64,000 nt of DNA from BD1-7 clade bacterium (GTDB lineage: Bacteria > Pseudomonadota > Gammaproteobacteria > Pseudomonadales > DT-91). The stretch lies in the NCBI GenBank assembly GCA_902705865.1, contig CACSIO010000012.1, forward strand, positions 682,001 through 746,000, in the 5' to 3' direction. The notes beneath the pieces were generated by a model. That model was given only the letters and a program-made list of their open reading frames with translations. It searched no databases and was not told the origin of the DNA. This document shows, one piece after another, positions 55,281 to 64,000 of this stretch; the first letter of the stretch is position 1; the number at the start of each line of letters is the position of its first letter. Position numbers and translations under genes: made by a program.

Positions 55281-56513
55281 GTGTCTAAAAGGCGTGTTGT
55301 AGTAACGGGGATGGGTATATTGTCGCCCGTTGGTAATACCGTTGATTCTGCCTGGAATGCAGTAGTTAATGGGCAAAGCGGCATCAGCATGATTGATCAT
55401 TTTGATGCATCAGCCTTTACAACCCGTTTTGCCGGTTTGGTAAGAGATTTTGAAGCTGGCGATTTTTTCTCAGCAAAAGATGCCAGCAAAATGGATGAAT
55501 TCATCCAATACGGTATTGCTGCCGGTATTCAGGCCATGCGTGATTCAGGTCTGGAGATGACGGATGAGCTTGCTGACCGCGCGGGCGTGTCTATGGGCTC
55601 CGGTATCGGTGGCTTGGGCATGATTGAAAAATGCAAACACATTATCGACACTAAAGGTCCACGTCGGGTATCGCCTTTCTTTGTACCGGGATCAATCATT
55701 AATATGATTGCGGGCAATCTCTCGATTTTACTGGGTCTTAGAGGTCCAAATCTGGCGATCACCACAGCGTGTACGTCAGCGACTCACAATATCGGTATGG
55801 CGGCACGCCTGATCCAGTATGGTGATGCCGATGTCATGTTAGCTGGTGGCGCTGAAAAGGCATCAACTCCCGTTGGCTTAGGTGGTTTCTGTGCCGCACG
55901 AGCGCTGTCCAAGCGTAACGATGACCCTCAGGCGGCTAGTCGCCCATGGGATAAAGATCGTGATGGCTTTGTGCTGGGTGACGGCGCAGGTGTACTCGTT
56001 CTTGAAGAGTACGAAATGGCGAAAAAACGTGGCGCTAAAATCTACGCTGAAATCATCGGTTTTGGTATGAGCGGTGATGCTTATCATATGACGCTACCTT
56101 CAGGTGTTGGTGCGCAGCGTTCTATGATTAATGCAATTAAAGATGCCAAGCTGGATGTGAACGATCTTCAGTACATCAATGCTCACGGTACTTCGACAAA
56201 AGCTGGCGATGTTGGCGAATCTGAAGCTGTTGAAACCGTTATGGGGGCGGCTGCAGGTAAAGTGGCTGTCAGCTCCACAAAATCCATGACAGGGCATGCA
56301 TTGGGTGCCGCTGGTGCACTTGAGGCGGTTTTCACATTAAAAGCGTTACAAGAGCAAGTGGCTCCACCGACGATCAATCTGGACAATGTCGACGAAGGTT
56401 GTAATCTCAATTACGTACCAAACGTTGCGCAGCCGATGGAAATCGAACATGCGTTGTCGAATTCGTTTGGATTTGGTGGTACTAACGGTAGCTTATTGTT
56501 TAGGCGCGTTTGA
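55281..56513 (+). CDS. fabF: 3-oxoacyl-[ACP] synthase II
   Basis: FabF elongates acyl-ACP with malonyl-ACP. The 410 aa begin with GTG at 55281, with GGAGG just upstream; the TTG at 55269 is unlikely. [19 protein letters not shown] is the family start; the catalytic Cys164 lies in [13 protein letters not shown], and the two His in [11 protein letters not shown] and [15 protein letters not shown]. Confidence 0.97.
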   Translation: MSKRRVVVTGMGILSPVGNTVDSAWNAVVNGQSGISMIDHFDASAFTTRFAGLVRDFEAGDFFSAKDASKMDEFIQYGIAAGIQAMRDSGLEMTDELADRAGVSMGSGIGGLGMIEKCKHIIDTKGPRRVSPFFVPGSIINMIAGNLSILLGLRGPNLAITTACTSATHNIGMAARLIQYGDADVMLAGGAEKASTPVGLGGFCAARALSKRNDDPQAASRPWDKDRDGFVLGDGAGVLVLEEYEMAKKRGAKIYAEIIGFGMSGDAYHMTLPSGVGAQRSMINAIKDAKLDVNDLQYINAHGTSTKAGDVGESEAVETVMGAAAGKVAVSSTKSMTGHALGAAGALEAVFTLKALQEQVAPPTINLDNVDEGCNLNYVPNVAQPMEIEHALSNSFGFGGTNGSLLFRRV

Positions 56514-56533
56514 TGCCTTAAACGGCTTATAAC

Positions 56534-56555
56534 AAGGCGGCTATTGCCGCCTTTT
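56534..56555 (+). terminator. Terminator after fabF, abutting the pabC start
   Basis: Stem AAGGCGGC/GCCGCCTT with loop TATT and TTTT, ending 14 nt before the pabC ATG. It has nearly the same sequence as the gltA terminator. Confidence 0.8.
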
Positions 56556-56568
56556 GTGTAATTTCTCC

Positions 56569-57405
56569 ATGCAATACATCTGGATCAACGGAAATTCTGA
56601 TCAGGGTGTTTCTCCTGATAATCGTGCTCTAGCATTTGGTGACGGCTTGTTCGAAACTATGCGGCTTAGTGGCGATTGCATTTCGCATGACCAACTACAC
56701 CTGCATCGTTTGATGGATGGCTGTCGTCGGCTCAATATTCCCTTTTCTCAAGCAACAGCAGAGAGTGATTTCAAACTTGCATTAGCAGTGGTTGAGAGCT
56801 CCGCGCATAAATTCTGGCGTTTGAAGTATATTGTGAGCCGTGGTGCTACAGACACTGGGTATTTTTGCGATAATACGGTTGTTCCGGAGCGAATAATGCT
56901 ACTTGAGCCGTTTACGCGTGATGTTGTTTCATTGCAGCAACATGGTGTCTCTGTAATTCCTTGCCGTTGGCGACTTTCGCATCAACCAGCGCTTGCTGGC
57001 ATGAAGCATCTTAACCGCCTTGATCAAGTGATGGCACGTCAAGAGTGGAGTTCATCTGATATCTTTGAAGGCCTCACAGCTGATAGTGAGGGTAACTGGA
57101 TTGAGGGTACCATGAGCAACCTGTTCGTGGTGGATAAAACGGGATGTGTGATCACTCCGCGATTAGATAATTGTGGGGTAGCCGGCGTGATGCGGCATGT
57201 TGTCATGAATACCCTGTGTCCGAAGCTTGGTTTATTAGTTGAAGAAAAGAATATATCGACCTTTGAATCGGCCGATGAGATATTCCTGACAAATAGCTTG
57301 ATTGGTATCGTACCTGTTACCCGTCTTGCTGATAAAACGTATAAGATAGGTCAGATAACGCGCGGTCTACAGCGCGCACTGAATACCAAAGAATCCGGGT
57401 TGTAG
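56569..57405 (+). CDS. pabC: Aminodeoxychorismate lyase
   Basis: A PLP enzyme that forms 4-aminobenzoate for folate. The 278 aa start YIWINGNSDQGVSPDNRALA then FGDGLFETMRL; the Schiff-base Lys is in LAGMKHLNRLDQVMARQEW. The C-terminal ITNSL-like FLTNSLIGIVPV is present. I chose the ATG at 56569 over 56554. No Shine-Dalgarno precedes it and a terminator lies just upstream, so expression may be low. The mltG start follows 4 nt after the stop. Confidence 0.94.
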   Translation: MQYIWINGNSDQGVSPDNRALAFGDGLFETMRLSGDCISHDQLHLHRLMDGCRRLNIPFSQATAESDFKLALAVVESSAHKFWRLKYIVSRGATDTGYFCDNTVVPERIMLLEPFTRDVVSLQQHGVSVIPCRWRLSHQPALAGMKHLNRLDQVMARQEWSSSDIFEGLTADSEGNWIEGTMSNLFVVDKTGCVITPRLDNCGVAGVMRHVVMNTLCPKLGLLVEEKNISTFESADEIFLTNSLIGIVPVTRLADKTYKIGQITRGLQRALNTKESGL

Positions 57406-57409
57406 TGTT

Positions 57410-58435
57410 ATGAAAAAAGTGGTTCCACTGTTTCTTGTTGCGATTATGTTTTCGGGCATGCTGGGGGCAGGTCTTGCATTAAAGTATCTTGCGCGGCCTC
57501 AAGTGGTGCCGGAAACACTGCGTGTGAATGTTGACTACGGTGATTCGGTCAAACGTGTTGCGAGTAAATTGAATTCTGCTGGCGTTTTGGAATATCCCGA
57601 TCTTTGGGTTGGCTACGTTCGGCTGATGGATCTGGCAGGAAAGATCAAAGCGGGCGAATATGACGTTAACGATGGCGACAGCCCGCTTCTTATTCTCGAT
57701 AACATGATTCATGGCCGCGTTGTTCAGTACTCAGTCACCTTGGTTGAAGGCTGGACATTAAAAGAGGCGCTTGTTGAATTGCATAGTGCTGACGGCTTAG
57801 TCGAAACCCTAGAGCCCGGTGATGATGTGCATATTCTCAAAGCCATCGGTGCTGAAGGCAAGTATCAGCATGCTGAAGGTTTAATTTATCCGGAAACCTA
57901 TCACTATACTCGAGGCGATAAGGATCGAGACGTATTACGACGTGGTTATACGGTTATGCAAGAAACACTTGCTGATAGCTGGCCACGGCGCGTCAAGGAT
58001 CTACCACTTGAAACTCCTTATGATGCTTTGATTCTGGCGTCGATTATTGAAAAAGAAACTGCCGTTGATTCGGAACGTCGACAGATTGCCGGTGTGTTTG
58101 TCGAGCGACTGAAGCGGGGCATGCGTTTACAGACAGATCCGACTGTTATCTATGGCATGGGCGATAACTACAAAGGCAATATCCGTTTGAAAGACCTCAG
58201 AACGCCAACGCCTTATAACACCTACACAATTTCTGGTTTGCCGCCCACGCCGATTGCTTTACCGAGCAAGGAATCGATTGATGCTGCTCTAGATCCGTTG
58301 CTAAACGGAAAATTGTATTTTGTCGCCAAAGGCGACGGTAGCCATGCGTTCTCAAAGACGTTGGCAGAACATAATAGTGCAGTGAGAGAGTATCAATTGA
58401 AGCGTAAGAAAAACTATCGCTCTACACCTGAGTAA
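57410..58435 (+). CDS. mltG: Endolytic murein transglycosylase
   Basis: A membrane-anchored lytic transglycosylase that ends nascent glycan strands. The 341 aa have an N-terminal helix (VVPLFLVAIMFSGMLGAGLAL), a LysM-like part, and the YceG domain with the catalytic Glu in ILASIIEKETAVDSER, followed by RLQTDPTVIYGMGD and PYNTYTISGLPPTPIALPS. The order pabC-mltG-tmk-holB is standard. Confidence 0.96.
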   Translation: MKKVVPLFLVAIMFSGMLGAGLALKYLARPQVVPETLRVNVDYGDSVKRVASKLNSAGVLEYPDLWVGYVRLMDLAGKIKAGEYDVNDGDSPLLILDNMIHGRVVQYSVTLVEGWTLKEALVELHSADGLVETLEPGDDVHILKAIGAEGKYQHAEGLIYPETYHYTRGDKDRDVLRRGYTVMQETLADSWPRRVKDLPLETPYDALILASIIEKETAVDSERRQIAGVFVERLKRGMRLQTDPTVIYGMGDNYKGNIRLKDLRTPTPYNTYTISGLPPTPIALPSKESIDAALDPLLNGKLYFVAKGDGSHAFSKTLAEHNSAVREYQLKRKKNYRSTPE

Positions 58436-58456
58436 CTGCCCAAAGGACTCTGATCT

Positions 58457-59107
58457 ATGACAGCTCAAAAGAGAGGTCTTTTTGTTGTACTCGAAGGTGG
58501 TGAGGGCGTTGGTAAGACCACCAATGCCGCCTTTATGCGTGAATACCTAGAAAACAAGGGTATCGAATACAGTGCGACCCGTGAACCCGGAGGGACGCCA
58601 CTGGCAGAAGAGCTGAGGGAAATTATCTTAGCGCCGAGAGAAGAGTCGATGGCGCCCATGGCCGAGTTATTGCTCGTGTTCGCTGCTCGTGCGCAACATA
58701 TCGAGCACAAAATTTTACCGGTTATGGAGCAAGGGCAGTGGTGTTTGTGTGATCGCTTTACCGATGCGACTTTCGCTTATCAAGGGGCGGGGCGTGATTT
58801 GGGGACTTCGCGTGTTGAAGCCTTGGAGTCGTTTGTTCAAGCCGAGTTGAGGCCCGATTGTGTCATTATTTTGGACGCGCCGGTCGAAATCGGCCATCAA
58901 AGAGCGCGTGCGAGGGCCGAGTTGGATCGAATGGAATCAGAGGCGATGACATTCCATCAAAAAGTTCGTGATGCCTATCTGGCTCGTGCTGCACAAGCTC
59001 CAGATCGCTATGAAGTTATTGATGCAGCCTTGCCTTTAGTTGAGGTCCAAGTCAACCTTGCCAAGGTGTTAGATCGTTTAATTGATACGTGGAAAAACCA
59101 TGAGTAG
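58457..59107 (+). CDS. tmk: Thymidylate kinase
   Basis: It phosphorylates dTMP. The 216 aa have the P-loop VLEGGEGVGKTTNAAFM, the DR motif CDRFTDATFAYQGAGRDLG, and a LID region RARAELDRME. The start follows mltG by 21 nt with AAAGGA upstream, and the end overlaps holB by 8 nt. Confidence 0.97.
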   Translation: MTAQKRGLFVVLEGGEGVGKTTNAAFMREYLENKGIEYSATREPGGTPLAEELREIILAPREESMAPMAELLLVFAARAQHIEHKILPVMEQGQWCLCDRFTDATFAYQGAGRDLGTSRVEALESFVQAELRPDCVIILDAPVEIGHQRARARAELDRMESEAMTFHQKVRDAYLARAAQAPDRYEVIDAALPLVEVQVNLAKVLDRLIDTWKNHE

Positions 59108-60098
59108 CTGGCGACCTTATCCCTGGCTTCAGCAGAGCTGGGAACATCTTCACAGCTTGCGCCAACAGGGCAAGCTGCCGCACGGTATGCTCATCTCTGG
59201 TGACCGTGGGCTTGGGAAAGCAGAGCTTGCCCAAGGGCTGGCCTCTGTGCTTCTGTGCCGTGAGCAAGAAAACGCTGAATTTGCATGTGGCCAGTGCAAA
59301 GGTTGTCAATTGCAGCAGGCCGGTACACACCCAGACATTATGCGTATTGGTTTGGAAGAAAAATCCAAACAAATCAAGGTGGATCAAGTTCGTAAGGTCG
59401 TTGATTTCATCAATAAAACCTCACAGCAGGATGGTAATAAGGTTGTTGTTATCGAACCGGCTGAAGCACTGAATATCAATGCGGCAAATGCATTGTTGAA
59501 GTGCCTTGAAGAACCAACGAAAGACAGCTTTCTTTTATTGGTTAGTCATGCACCAGGCCGGCTTTTACCAACCATTCGAAGTCGTTGTCAGGTTGTTGCG
59601 GTATCTAAACCGAAGCACGATGAAGCCAAGGCGTGGTTGCAAGCGCATGTCGCTGCGGTAGATAGCGATCAGGACGCTGAAAAGCTACTGATGCTGGCAC
59701 AAGACAACCCATTGTTGGCTCAGCAGTATTCTGATGACGGTATCCTCACCGAGTTTGATGACTTGGCCGCACAGTTATACAAATTGTATTTAGGGCAGCT
59801 CGCGCTGGTGCAGTATGCAGAGCGGGTGAATAAAGGTGATGTCCCTGTATGGCTTAATCTCAGTCAGCAGTTTTTGTGGACGCTGATTCGTTCCCATATG
59901 CTAAAGGTTGCTTTACCCATTGCATCGGTTGAGAGTTTCCAACAAGTCATTGAAAAAGACGGTTTTTCTAAACGCGCGTACCAGATGCTTGAGGAAATAC
60001 AGCAGGCTATTGCCGAAATGAACAGCACGTCAAACCCGAACACTCAGTTGCTGATTGAGTCATTATTAGTGCGTTGGCAGGCATTTTTGCGCGGGTGA
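59100..60098 (+). CDS. holB: DNA polymerase III subunit delta'
   Basis: A clamp-loader subunit. The 332 aa have the altered Walker A of delta' (GDRGLGKAELAQG), the zinc module CGQCKGCQLQQAGTHPD, and sensor region ALNINAANALLKCLEEPT. The ATG at 59100 overlaps the tmk stop by 8 nt, so translation is coupled. The PilZ and TatD genes that often follow holB in pseudomonads are absent here. Confidence 0.95.
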   Translation: MSSWRPYPWLQQSWEHLHSLRQQGKLPHGMLISGDRGLGKAELAQGLASVLLCREQENAEFACGQCKGCQLQQAGTHPDIMRIGLEEKSKQIKVDQVRKVVDFINKTSQQDGNKVVVIEPAEALNINAANALLKCLEEPTKDSFLLLVSHAPGRLLPTIRSRCQVVAVSKPKHDEAKAWLQAHVAAVDSDQDAEKLLMLAQDNPLLAQQYSDDGILTEFDDLAAQLYKLYLGQLALVQYAERVNKGDVPVWLNLSQQFLWTLIRSHMLKVALPIASVESFQQVIEKDGFSKRAYQMLEEIQQAIAEMNSTSNPNTQLLIESLLVRWQAFLRG

Positions 60099-60251
60099 CG
60101 CATCTTACTGATAGATATTCGAGCTCATTCGGTTGCGCGCTATCCAGTGCAGGTTTATTCAGACCTCACTCAAAAAATATCGGATTCAGAGTTAAGTCTT
60201 AAATTCAGATAAGAAGGTCGACCAAGCAGCTTTCGACGTTGAGGAAATACT

Positions 60252-61316
60252 ATGCAGTGGATGATTTATGGTGCCAACGGCTACACCGCACGATTAATTG
60301 CCCGTGAAGCTGTCAGGCGCGGCCTACGGCCGATACTGGCAGGCCGCAGTGCGGAAAAAATCCAGCCGCTGGCTGATGAATTGTCGTTACCTGTGCGTAT
60401 TTTTGATTTGAACACGCCGGGCAGTGTTAAACAGGGCCTCGAAGGCATAGGCATTTGTTTGCATTGTGCCGGCCCGTTTAGTCAGACAGCAAAGCCCATG
60501 CGTGATGCTGCTATCAGTGTGGGTTGTCATTATCTGGACATTACTGGCGAATACCAAGTGCTTGAGGACAGTTATCAGTCGCAGGATGCTGCTCGTGCAG
60601 CCGGTAGTGTTGTGATCAGTGGCGTGGGTTTTGATGTAGTTGCGACCGATACGTTGGCTGCATTGCTCAAAGAAGCCGTTCCTGAAGCGACGCATTTGGA
60701 AATGGCGTTTGCTGATTCAGCTGGCCCAAGTGCCGGTACTGCTAAAACCATGCTTGAAAGCTTGCCGGACGGATTAACGGTGCGTCAAAACGGAAAGTTA
60801 GAAAAAATGCCAATGGGGGAGCACCACAAAGATATTCCTTTCGCTGATAAAAATCGACACTGTGTTGCCATCAGCTGGGGTGACATTGTGACTGCTTGGC
60901 ATAGTGCGCATATTCCTAATATTCGCGTGTATTTCCCAATGGATAAAAAGCAGGTGGGGTTTATCCGCCGTTGGCACGGGATGACCCGAGTGTTGAAATG
61001 GCAACCAGCTTTACGTTTTATGCAAAAGGTGGTTGAACGTCGTGTTGACGGTCCTTCTGACGATGCTTTAGCGACACGCCGTACGCAGCTTTGGGGGCGA
61101 ATCTGGAATGAGTCCGAGTCTGTTGAAAAGACGCTGGATGTTCCTCAAGGGTACCAATACACGGTTCTATCTGCCTTGTTTGCTGTCGAGCAGTTACTGG
61201 CTCACCGTGTAATGCCGGGCGCCTATACGCCTTCACAAGCGTTTGATCCGCATACGCTAGTATTGCTAGAACGTGAAAACGCCCAAGATATTGCACTTGA
61301 GTCGGGTGCTATCTGA
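60252..61316 (+). CDS. Saccharopine dehydrogenase-like NAD(P)-binding protein
   Basis: A 354-aa cytoplasmic protein. The Rossmann motif MIYGANGYTARLIAREAVRR opens it, followed by ILAGRSAEKIQPLADELSL, and CLHCAGPFSQTAKPMRDA with the conserved GPF. These fit the saccharopine dehydrogenase / trans-acting enoyl reductase group. Many such proteins do not make lysine and their substrates are unknown. It stands alone, 150 bp after holB. Confidence 0.85.
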   Translation: MQWMIYGANGYTARLIAREAVRRGLRPILAGRSAEKIQPLADELSLPVRIFDLNTPGSVKQGLEGIGICLHCAGPFSQTAKPMRDAAISVGCHYLDITGEYQVLEDSYQSQDAARAAGSVVISGVGFDVVATDTLAALLKEAVPEATHLEMAFADSAGPSAGTAKTMLESLPDGLTVRQNGKLEKMPMGEHHKDIPFADKNRHCVAISWGDIVTAWHSAHIPNIRVYFPMDKKQVGFIRRWHGMTRVLKWQPALRFMQKVVERRVDGPSDDALATRRTQLWGRIWNESESVEKTLDVPQGYQYTVLSALFAVEQLLAHRVMPGAYTPSQAFDPHTLVLLERENAQDIALESGAI

Positions 61317-61473
61317 TTGATTATTTGAATCAACCTGGTGATTCAGGATCTGTAGAGATCTAACTATCGGAGAGATATTCCTACCTGTCGTCGTTAACGA
61401 CCTTGATGTTTATTGAACTGGCATTAAGTTGAAGGTGTATAAAGTGGAATAGTAATTCGATAGGAGAGCTTTT

Positions 61474-62358
61474 ATGGATATGCCTCCGGTATCTGGCTGG
61501 ATATTCGTCATTGTTATTGGTGCAATTCTCGCGACGGTTATCTATAGCGTGTTGGTGTACCCGTTGCTGCGCAAACGTAAAGCGCTGGCACTGCCGTTGT
61601 CAGATGAATGGCGATCCATCATAGAATCGAGTGTTCCGTATTACCCGCGCTTTACTTCTGAAGAACAACAACACCTTGAACGTTTGATTAAGTACTTTTT
61701 GGTCGAGAAGGTGTTTTTTGGCTGTGCCGGTTTAGTGATAACCGATGAAATACGGGTAACTATCGCCGCGCAAGCCAGCTTATTGGTGCTGCATAAAGGG
61801 AGCGATGCATACCCTAAGCTGCATTACATCCTCGTTTATCCCTCTGGGTTTAGTGTTGAGCGCGATCAGGTTGGCGCTGGTGGCGTTGTTGAAAACCGGC
61901 GTATGCACATGCTTGGGGAGTCATGGCACAACGGCAAGATCATTCTCTCTTGGGAGGACGTACGTAAAGATTCCCATGAATCGGGAACGGGCCACAATGT
62001 TGTTTTGCATGAATTTTCCCATCAATTGGACTCGGAAACGGGGGCCGCTAATGGAACGCCTCTTTTGCCTAACAAAGACTATCAACGATGGGCGAACATC
62101 CTTGATACCGAATTATCTGCACTTCGTTATGCGGCGTCGCTGCAGATAGATAGTGTTATGGATAAGTACGGAGCAACTAGCGAAGCTGAATTTTTCGCGG
62201 TGGCGACAGAAACTTTCTTTGGGAAACCGTATCAACTTGCTCAACGGCATAGCGAGTTATTCCAGATACTCGTTAAGTACTATCAGTTTGACCCCCGTCA
62301 ATGGCAGGATGAGCCCTTGTATGAACCTATTGACGACAATGCAGCTGATCGTTCATAA
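61474..62358 (+). CDS. MtfA-type zinc-dependent peptidase
   Basis: The 294-aa product has an N-terminal membrane helix (IFVIVIGAILATVIYSVLVY) that cytoplasmic E. coli MtfA lacks. The catalytic domain has the zinc motif HEFSHQLDSETGAANGTPLL with His179, Glu180 and His183, and a later Glu region in ATSEAEFFAVATETFF. MtfA links to the Mlc regulator and the glucose PTS in E. coli. No Mlc or PTS gene is nearby, so the partner is unclear. Confidence 0.88.
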   Translation: MDMPPVSGWIFVIVIGAILATVIYSVLVYPLLRKRKALALPLSDEWRSIIESSVPYYPRFTSEEQQHLERLIKYFLVEKVFFGCAGLVITDEIRVTIAAQASLLVLHKGSDAYPKLHYILVYPSGFSVERDQVGAGGVVENRRMHMLGESWHNGKIILSWEDVRKDSHESGTGHNVVLHEFSHQLDSETGAANGTPLLPNKDYQRWANILDTELSALRYAASLQIDSVMDKYGATSEAEFFAVATETFFGKPYQLAQRHSELFQILVKYYQFDPRQWQDEPLYEPIDDNAADRS

Positions 62359-62419
62359 ATAAACAATTAGATCTCTATCAATTAGGTTTCTGCCAAAGAT
62401 GATTCTCAAAGGTCACGAT

Positions 62420-62773
62420 ATGCAAGGTCGCTATATGCAAGGTTACCGCCAAGCCGGTCACCGAATTCTCCGTTCTCTTTCTGCCGCGACTTTACTTGGC
62501 GCTGCCGCTTTGTCGGCGCAAGTTAGTGCAGAAAACTGGTTGTGCTCGCATACCAATACAAACGATCAAAGAACGATAAACATTATTTACCACAACCCAC
62601 CAAGCCATGTTCCTTGTGAGGTGGTTTACACAAAAGCTGGAACGACCACGACATTGTGGCGTGCAAATAATCAATCCGGGTATTGCGAGAATAAGGCGGC
62701 CGCCTTTGTAGCGAAGCAAAAAGGGTGGGGGTGGCAATGCCAAGAGCGTTCGTCGACCCCGCCAGCGCAATAG
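62420..62773 (+). CDS. Small exported protein of unknown function
   Basis: From the ATG at 62420 (AAAGG upstream) the product is 117 aa. Later or earlier starts (62435, 62399) are equally possible. A signal-like stretch (LRSLSAATLLGAAALSAQVSAE) is followed by a ~80-aa mature part with four cysteines (WLCSHTN, HVPCEVVYTK, SGYCENKAA, WQCQERS), which may form two disulfides. I do not recognise the family. It lies between MtfA and the phosphatase gene of the opposite strand. Confidence 0.65.
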   Translation: MQGRYMQGYRQAGHRILRSLSAATLLGAAALSAQVSAENWLCSHTNTNDQRTINIIYHNPPSHVPCEVVYTKAGTTTTLWRANNQSGYCENKAAAFVAKQKGWGWQCQERSSTPPAQ

Positions 62774-62807
62774 CCTCCCGCGTATTAACCACGGGAAGCG
62801 TGAACGC

Positions 62808-64000
62808 TCAGGTGAGTACCAGCACCCCGGTCAGGTTATCTCGTGCTGGCCCTTTGAGAAGGTGGGTTTGAATTGCATTGACGGCGGTTTCTGCAGTGTT
62901 GTTGTCGTGAATACACTTAGCGAGATGAGTTTCATCAGTTTCATTGTAAACACCATCTGAGCATAGAAAAAACGCATCACCCAATTGCGGCGTATGGTAA
63001 AACACATCAAGTGTTAGTTGTTTGTCGCCCCCCACGGCTCGGGTAATCAGGTTTTTTGCCGGAAAGTCTGCTGCTGTCTTCGCAATGCCTGCATCGATAT
63101 GTTCTTGTTCGACACTGTGGTCACGTGATAGTGGTATTAAAGCACCATCTCGTACTAGATAGACTCGGCTATCTCCAGCCCAAAACACAGCTGCTTGATT
63201 GCCTCGCAGTAACAAGCCGGCAACAGTGCTGCCGCAGATGTTTTTCTCAGAGTGGTTTTCTGCATAGTCTTGAAGCTGTTGATTCACATCATCTAACGAA
63301 AAACGTAAACGTTCGAGAACCTGTTCGAAACTGCCAGTATTATCGACGGACTCAATCGCCTGAACCACAGCTTGACTGGCATATGCGCCGTCTGTGTGTC
63401 CGCCCATTCCATCGGCAACGACAAAAATGCCACTGGATGGCATCAACAGCATGGAATCCTCGTTCCATTCCCGATAGTTACCCGAATCTGAAAAACCGGC
63501 ACTTTCTGGAAGCGGATGATAAACACCAGGGCTGATATCTCGTTGTAATACCTTGGCTCTGCTTGCTTGTGCATCAATAGCGGGCGAGATAGTAATGTCT
63601 TCGTCAGAACGAATAAGCTGCACCAGATCTGATTCCGAGTCAGATAATTCTTCCAAACATTCGACTGGATCGTTTTCGATGTCAAATTTTGCAGTAACCG
63701 GTTGCACTGTGTCGCTATGCTGAGGGGCGGTGATGTCCCATAGCTCGTTGGACGTCTGTGTTGAGTAAGGCGACTCCGTCGTGGTTTGTTTGGCGTCAGA
63801 GTGTCGGTTGAGGTAATGGGGTTCTGTGTAATCTGAATTGGGTAATGGTGACGGTTCCTGAGCCTCTTGGTGGTGTTGGCGTAATTCATCAATTTGCCGG
63901 CTTGGCTCTGGGCATTTGGGGCCTCGAAGATCCGCGGTTTGCCATTTATGCTCCTTCCACGAACCATCGAGAAGACCTGCAAACTGGTCTCCCGCGGGCA
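62808..64000 (-). CDS. TagF-PppA-like fusion, C-terminal part (5' end outside window)
   Basis: The frame is open through the right edge, so the gene is longer than a lone PP2C. The part from 63707 downward is a PP2C-type Ser/Thr phosphatase with DGMGGHTDGAYASQAV, FWAGDSRVYLVRDG, SRDHSVEQEH, LCSDGVYNETDE and the final DNLTGVLVLT. The part visible upstream reads AGDQFAGLLDGSWKEH followed by a ~100-residue polar linker. That end fits the C-terminus of TagF (ImpM). TagF-PppA fusions repress type VI secretion and reverse PpkA phosphorylation in other bacteria. The PP2C call is firm; TagF rests on a short stretch. Confidence 0.8.
   Translation of the reverse strand, partial: PAGDQFAGLLDGSWKEHKWQTADLRGPKCPEPSRQIDELRQHHQEAQEPSPLPNSDYTEPHYLNRHSDAKQTTTESPYSTQTSNELWDITAPQHSDTVQPVTAKFDIENDPVECLEELSDSESDLVQLIRSDEDITISPAIDAQASRAKVLQRDISPGVYHPLPESAGFSDSGNYREWNEDSMLLMPSSGIFVVADGMGGHTDGAYASQAVVQAIESVDNTGSFEQVLERLRFSLDDVNQQLQDYAENHSEKNICGSTVAGLLLRGNQAAVFWAGDSRVYLVRDGALIPLSRDHSVEQEHIDAGIAKTAADFPAKNLITRAVGGDKQLTLDVFYHTPQLGDAFFLCSDGVYNETDETHLAKCIHDNNTAETAVNAIQTHLLKGPARDNLTGVLVLT

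Noticed and set aside
62808-63707. Stand-alone 299-aa PP2C phosphatase starting at the GTG at 63707
   Set aside because: The reading frame stays open to the window edge and the upstream part looks like TagF, so this start is probably internal.

Overview
The window reads as chromosomal core DNA of a marine-type gammaproteobacterium (Oceanospirillales/Pseudomonadales grade). The evidence is gene order. The runs dnaE-accA-tilS, YeaC-DUF2797-pepN, divergent gltA/sdhCDAB, csiV-mfd, tusDCBE-ybiB, divergent rne/rluC followed by HAD-sppA-like, and maf-yceD-rpmF-plsX-fabD-fabG-acpP-fabF-pabC-mltG-tmk-holB are all typical of this group. Base composition is moderate and even. I see no insertion sequence, prophage, integrase or CRISPR array. 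The species cannot be fixed from the sequence alone.

Layout. 1-3.3 kb: end of dnaE, accA, tilS. 3.4-7.1 kb: an unrecognised lipoprotein, queD, a triplicated tRNA-Val/tRNA-Asp operon and an EamA transporter. 7.3-18.7 kb: a coiled-coil protein with a PLP enzyme, a cNMP-binding/rhodanese-like protein, nadK, a metallophosphoesterase, a rhomboid protease, two small conserved genes, pepN, an exported DUF4124-like protein and rubredoxin. 18.9-24.0 kb: citrate synthase divergent from succinate dehydrogenase, with a control region carrying two inverted repeats. 24.1-31.6 kb: marC, then five co-directional genes for exported redox or copper proteins (Tat-exported multicopper oxidase, cysteine-free SCO-like protein, 567-aa lipoprotein, SCO1 protein, cytochrome c/binding-protein fusion). 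This is the best candidate here for an undescribed system. 31.7-42.4 kb: csiV, mfd, trmA, galE, ybiB, the tus sulfur relay and yccA. 42.8-50.1 kb: tRNA-Ser, rne with a 1.35-kb upstream region, rluC, a HAD phosphatase and an S49 peptidase. 50.3-60.1 kb: the fatty-acid synthesis cluster with its usual neighbours. 60.2-64.0 kb: a saccharopine-dehydrogenase-like protein, an MtfA-type peptidase, a small exported protein, and the 3' part of a TagF-PppA-like fusion that suggests a type VI secretion locus begins at the right edge.

How the parts fit. Most genes are housekeeping: lipid synthesis (accA, plsX, fabD/G/F, acpP), central carbon metabolism (gltA, sdh), tRNA modification (tilS, queD, trmA, tus), RNA turnover and ribosome maturation (rne, rluC, yceD). 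Accessory interest lies in the copper cassette, in structured noncoding DNA between mfd and trmA (with DnaA-box-like sites) and upstream of rne, and in the T6SS edge. All calls rest on reading motifs and gene order; no database search was run.
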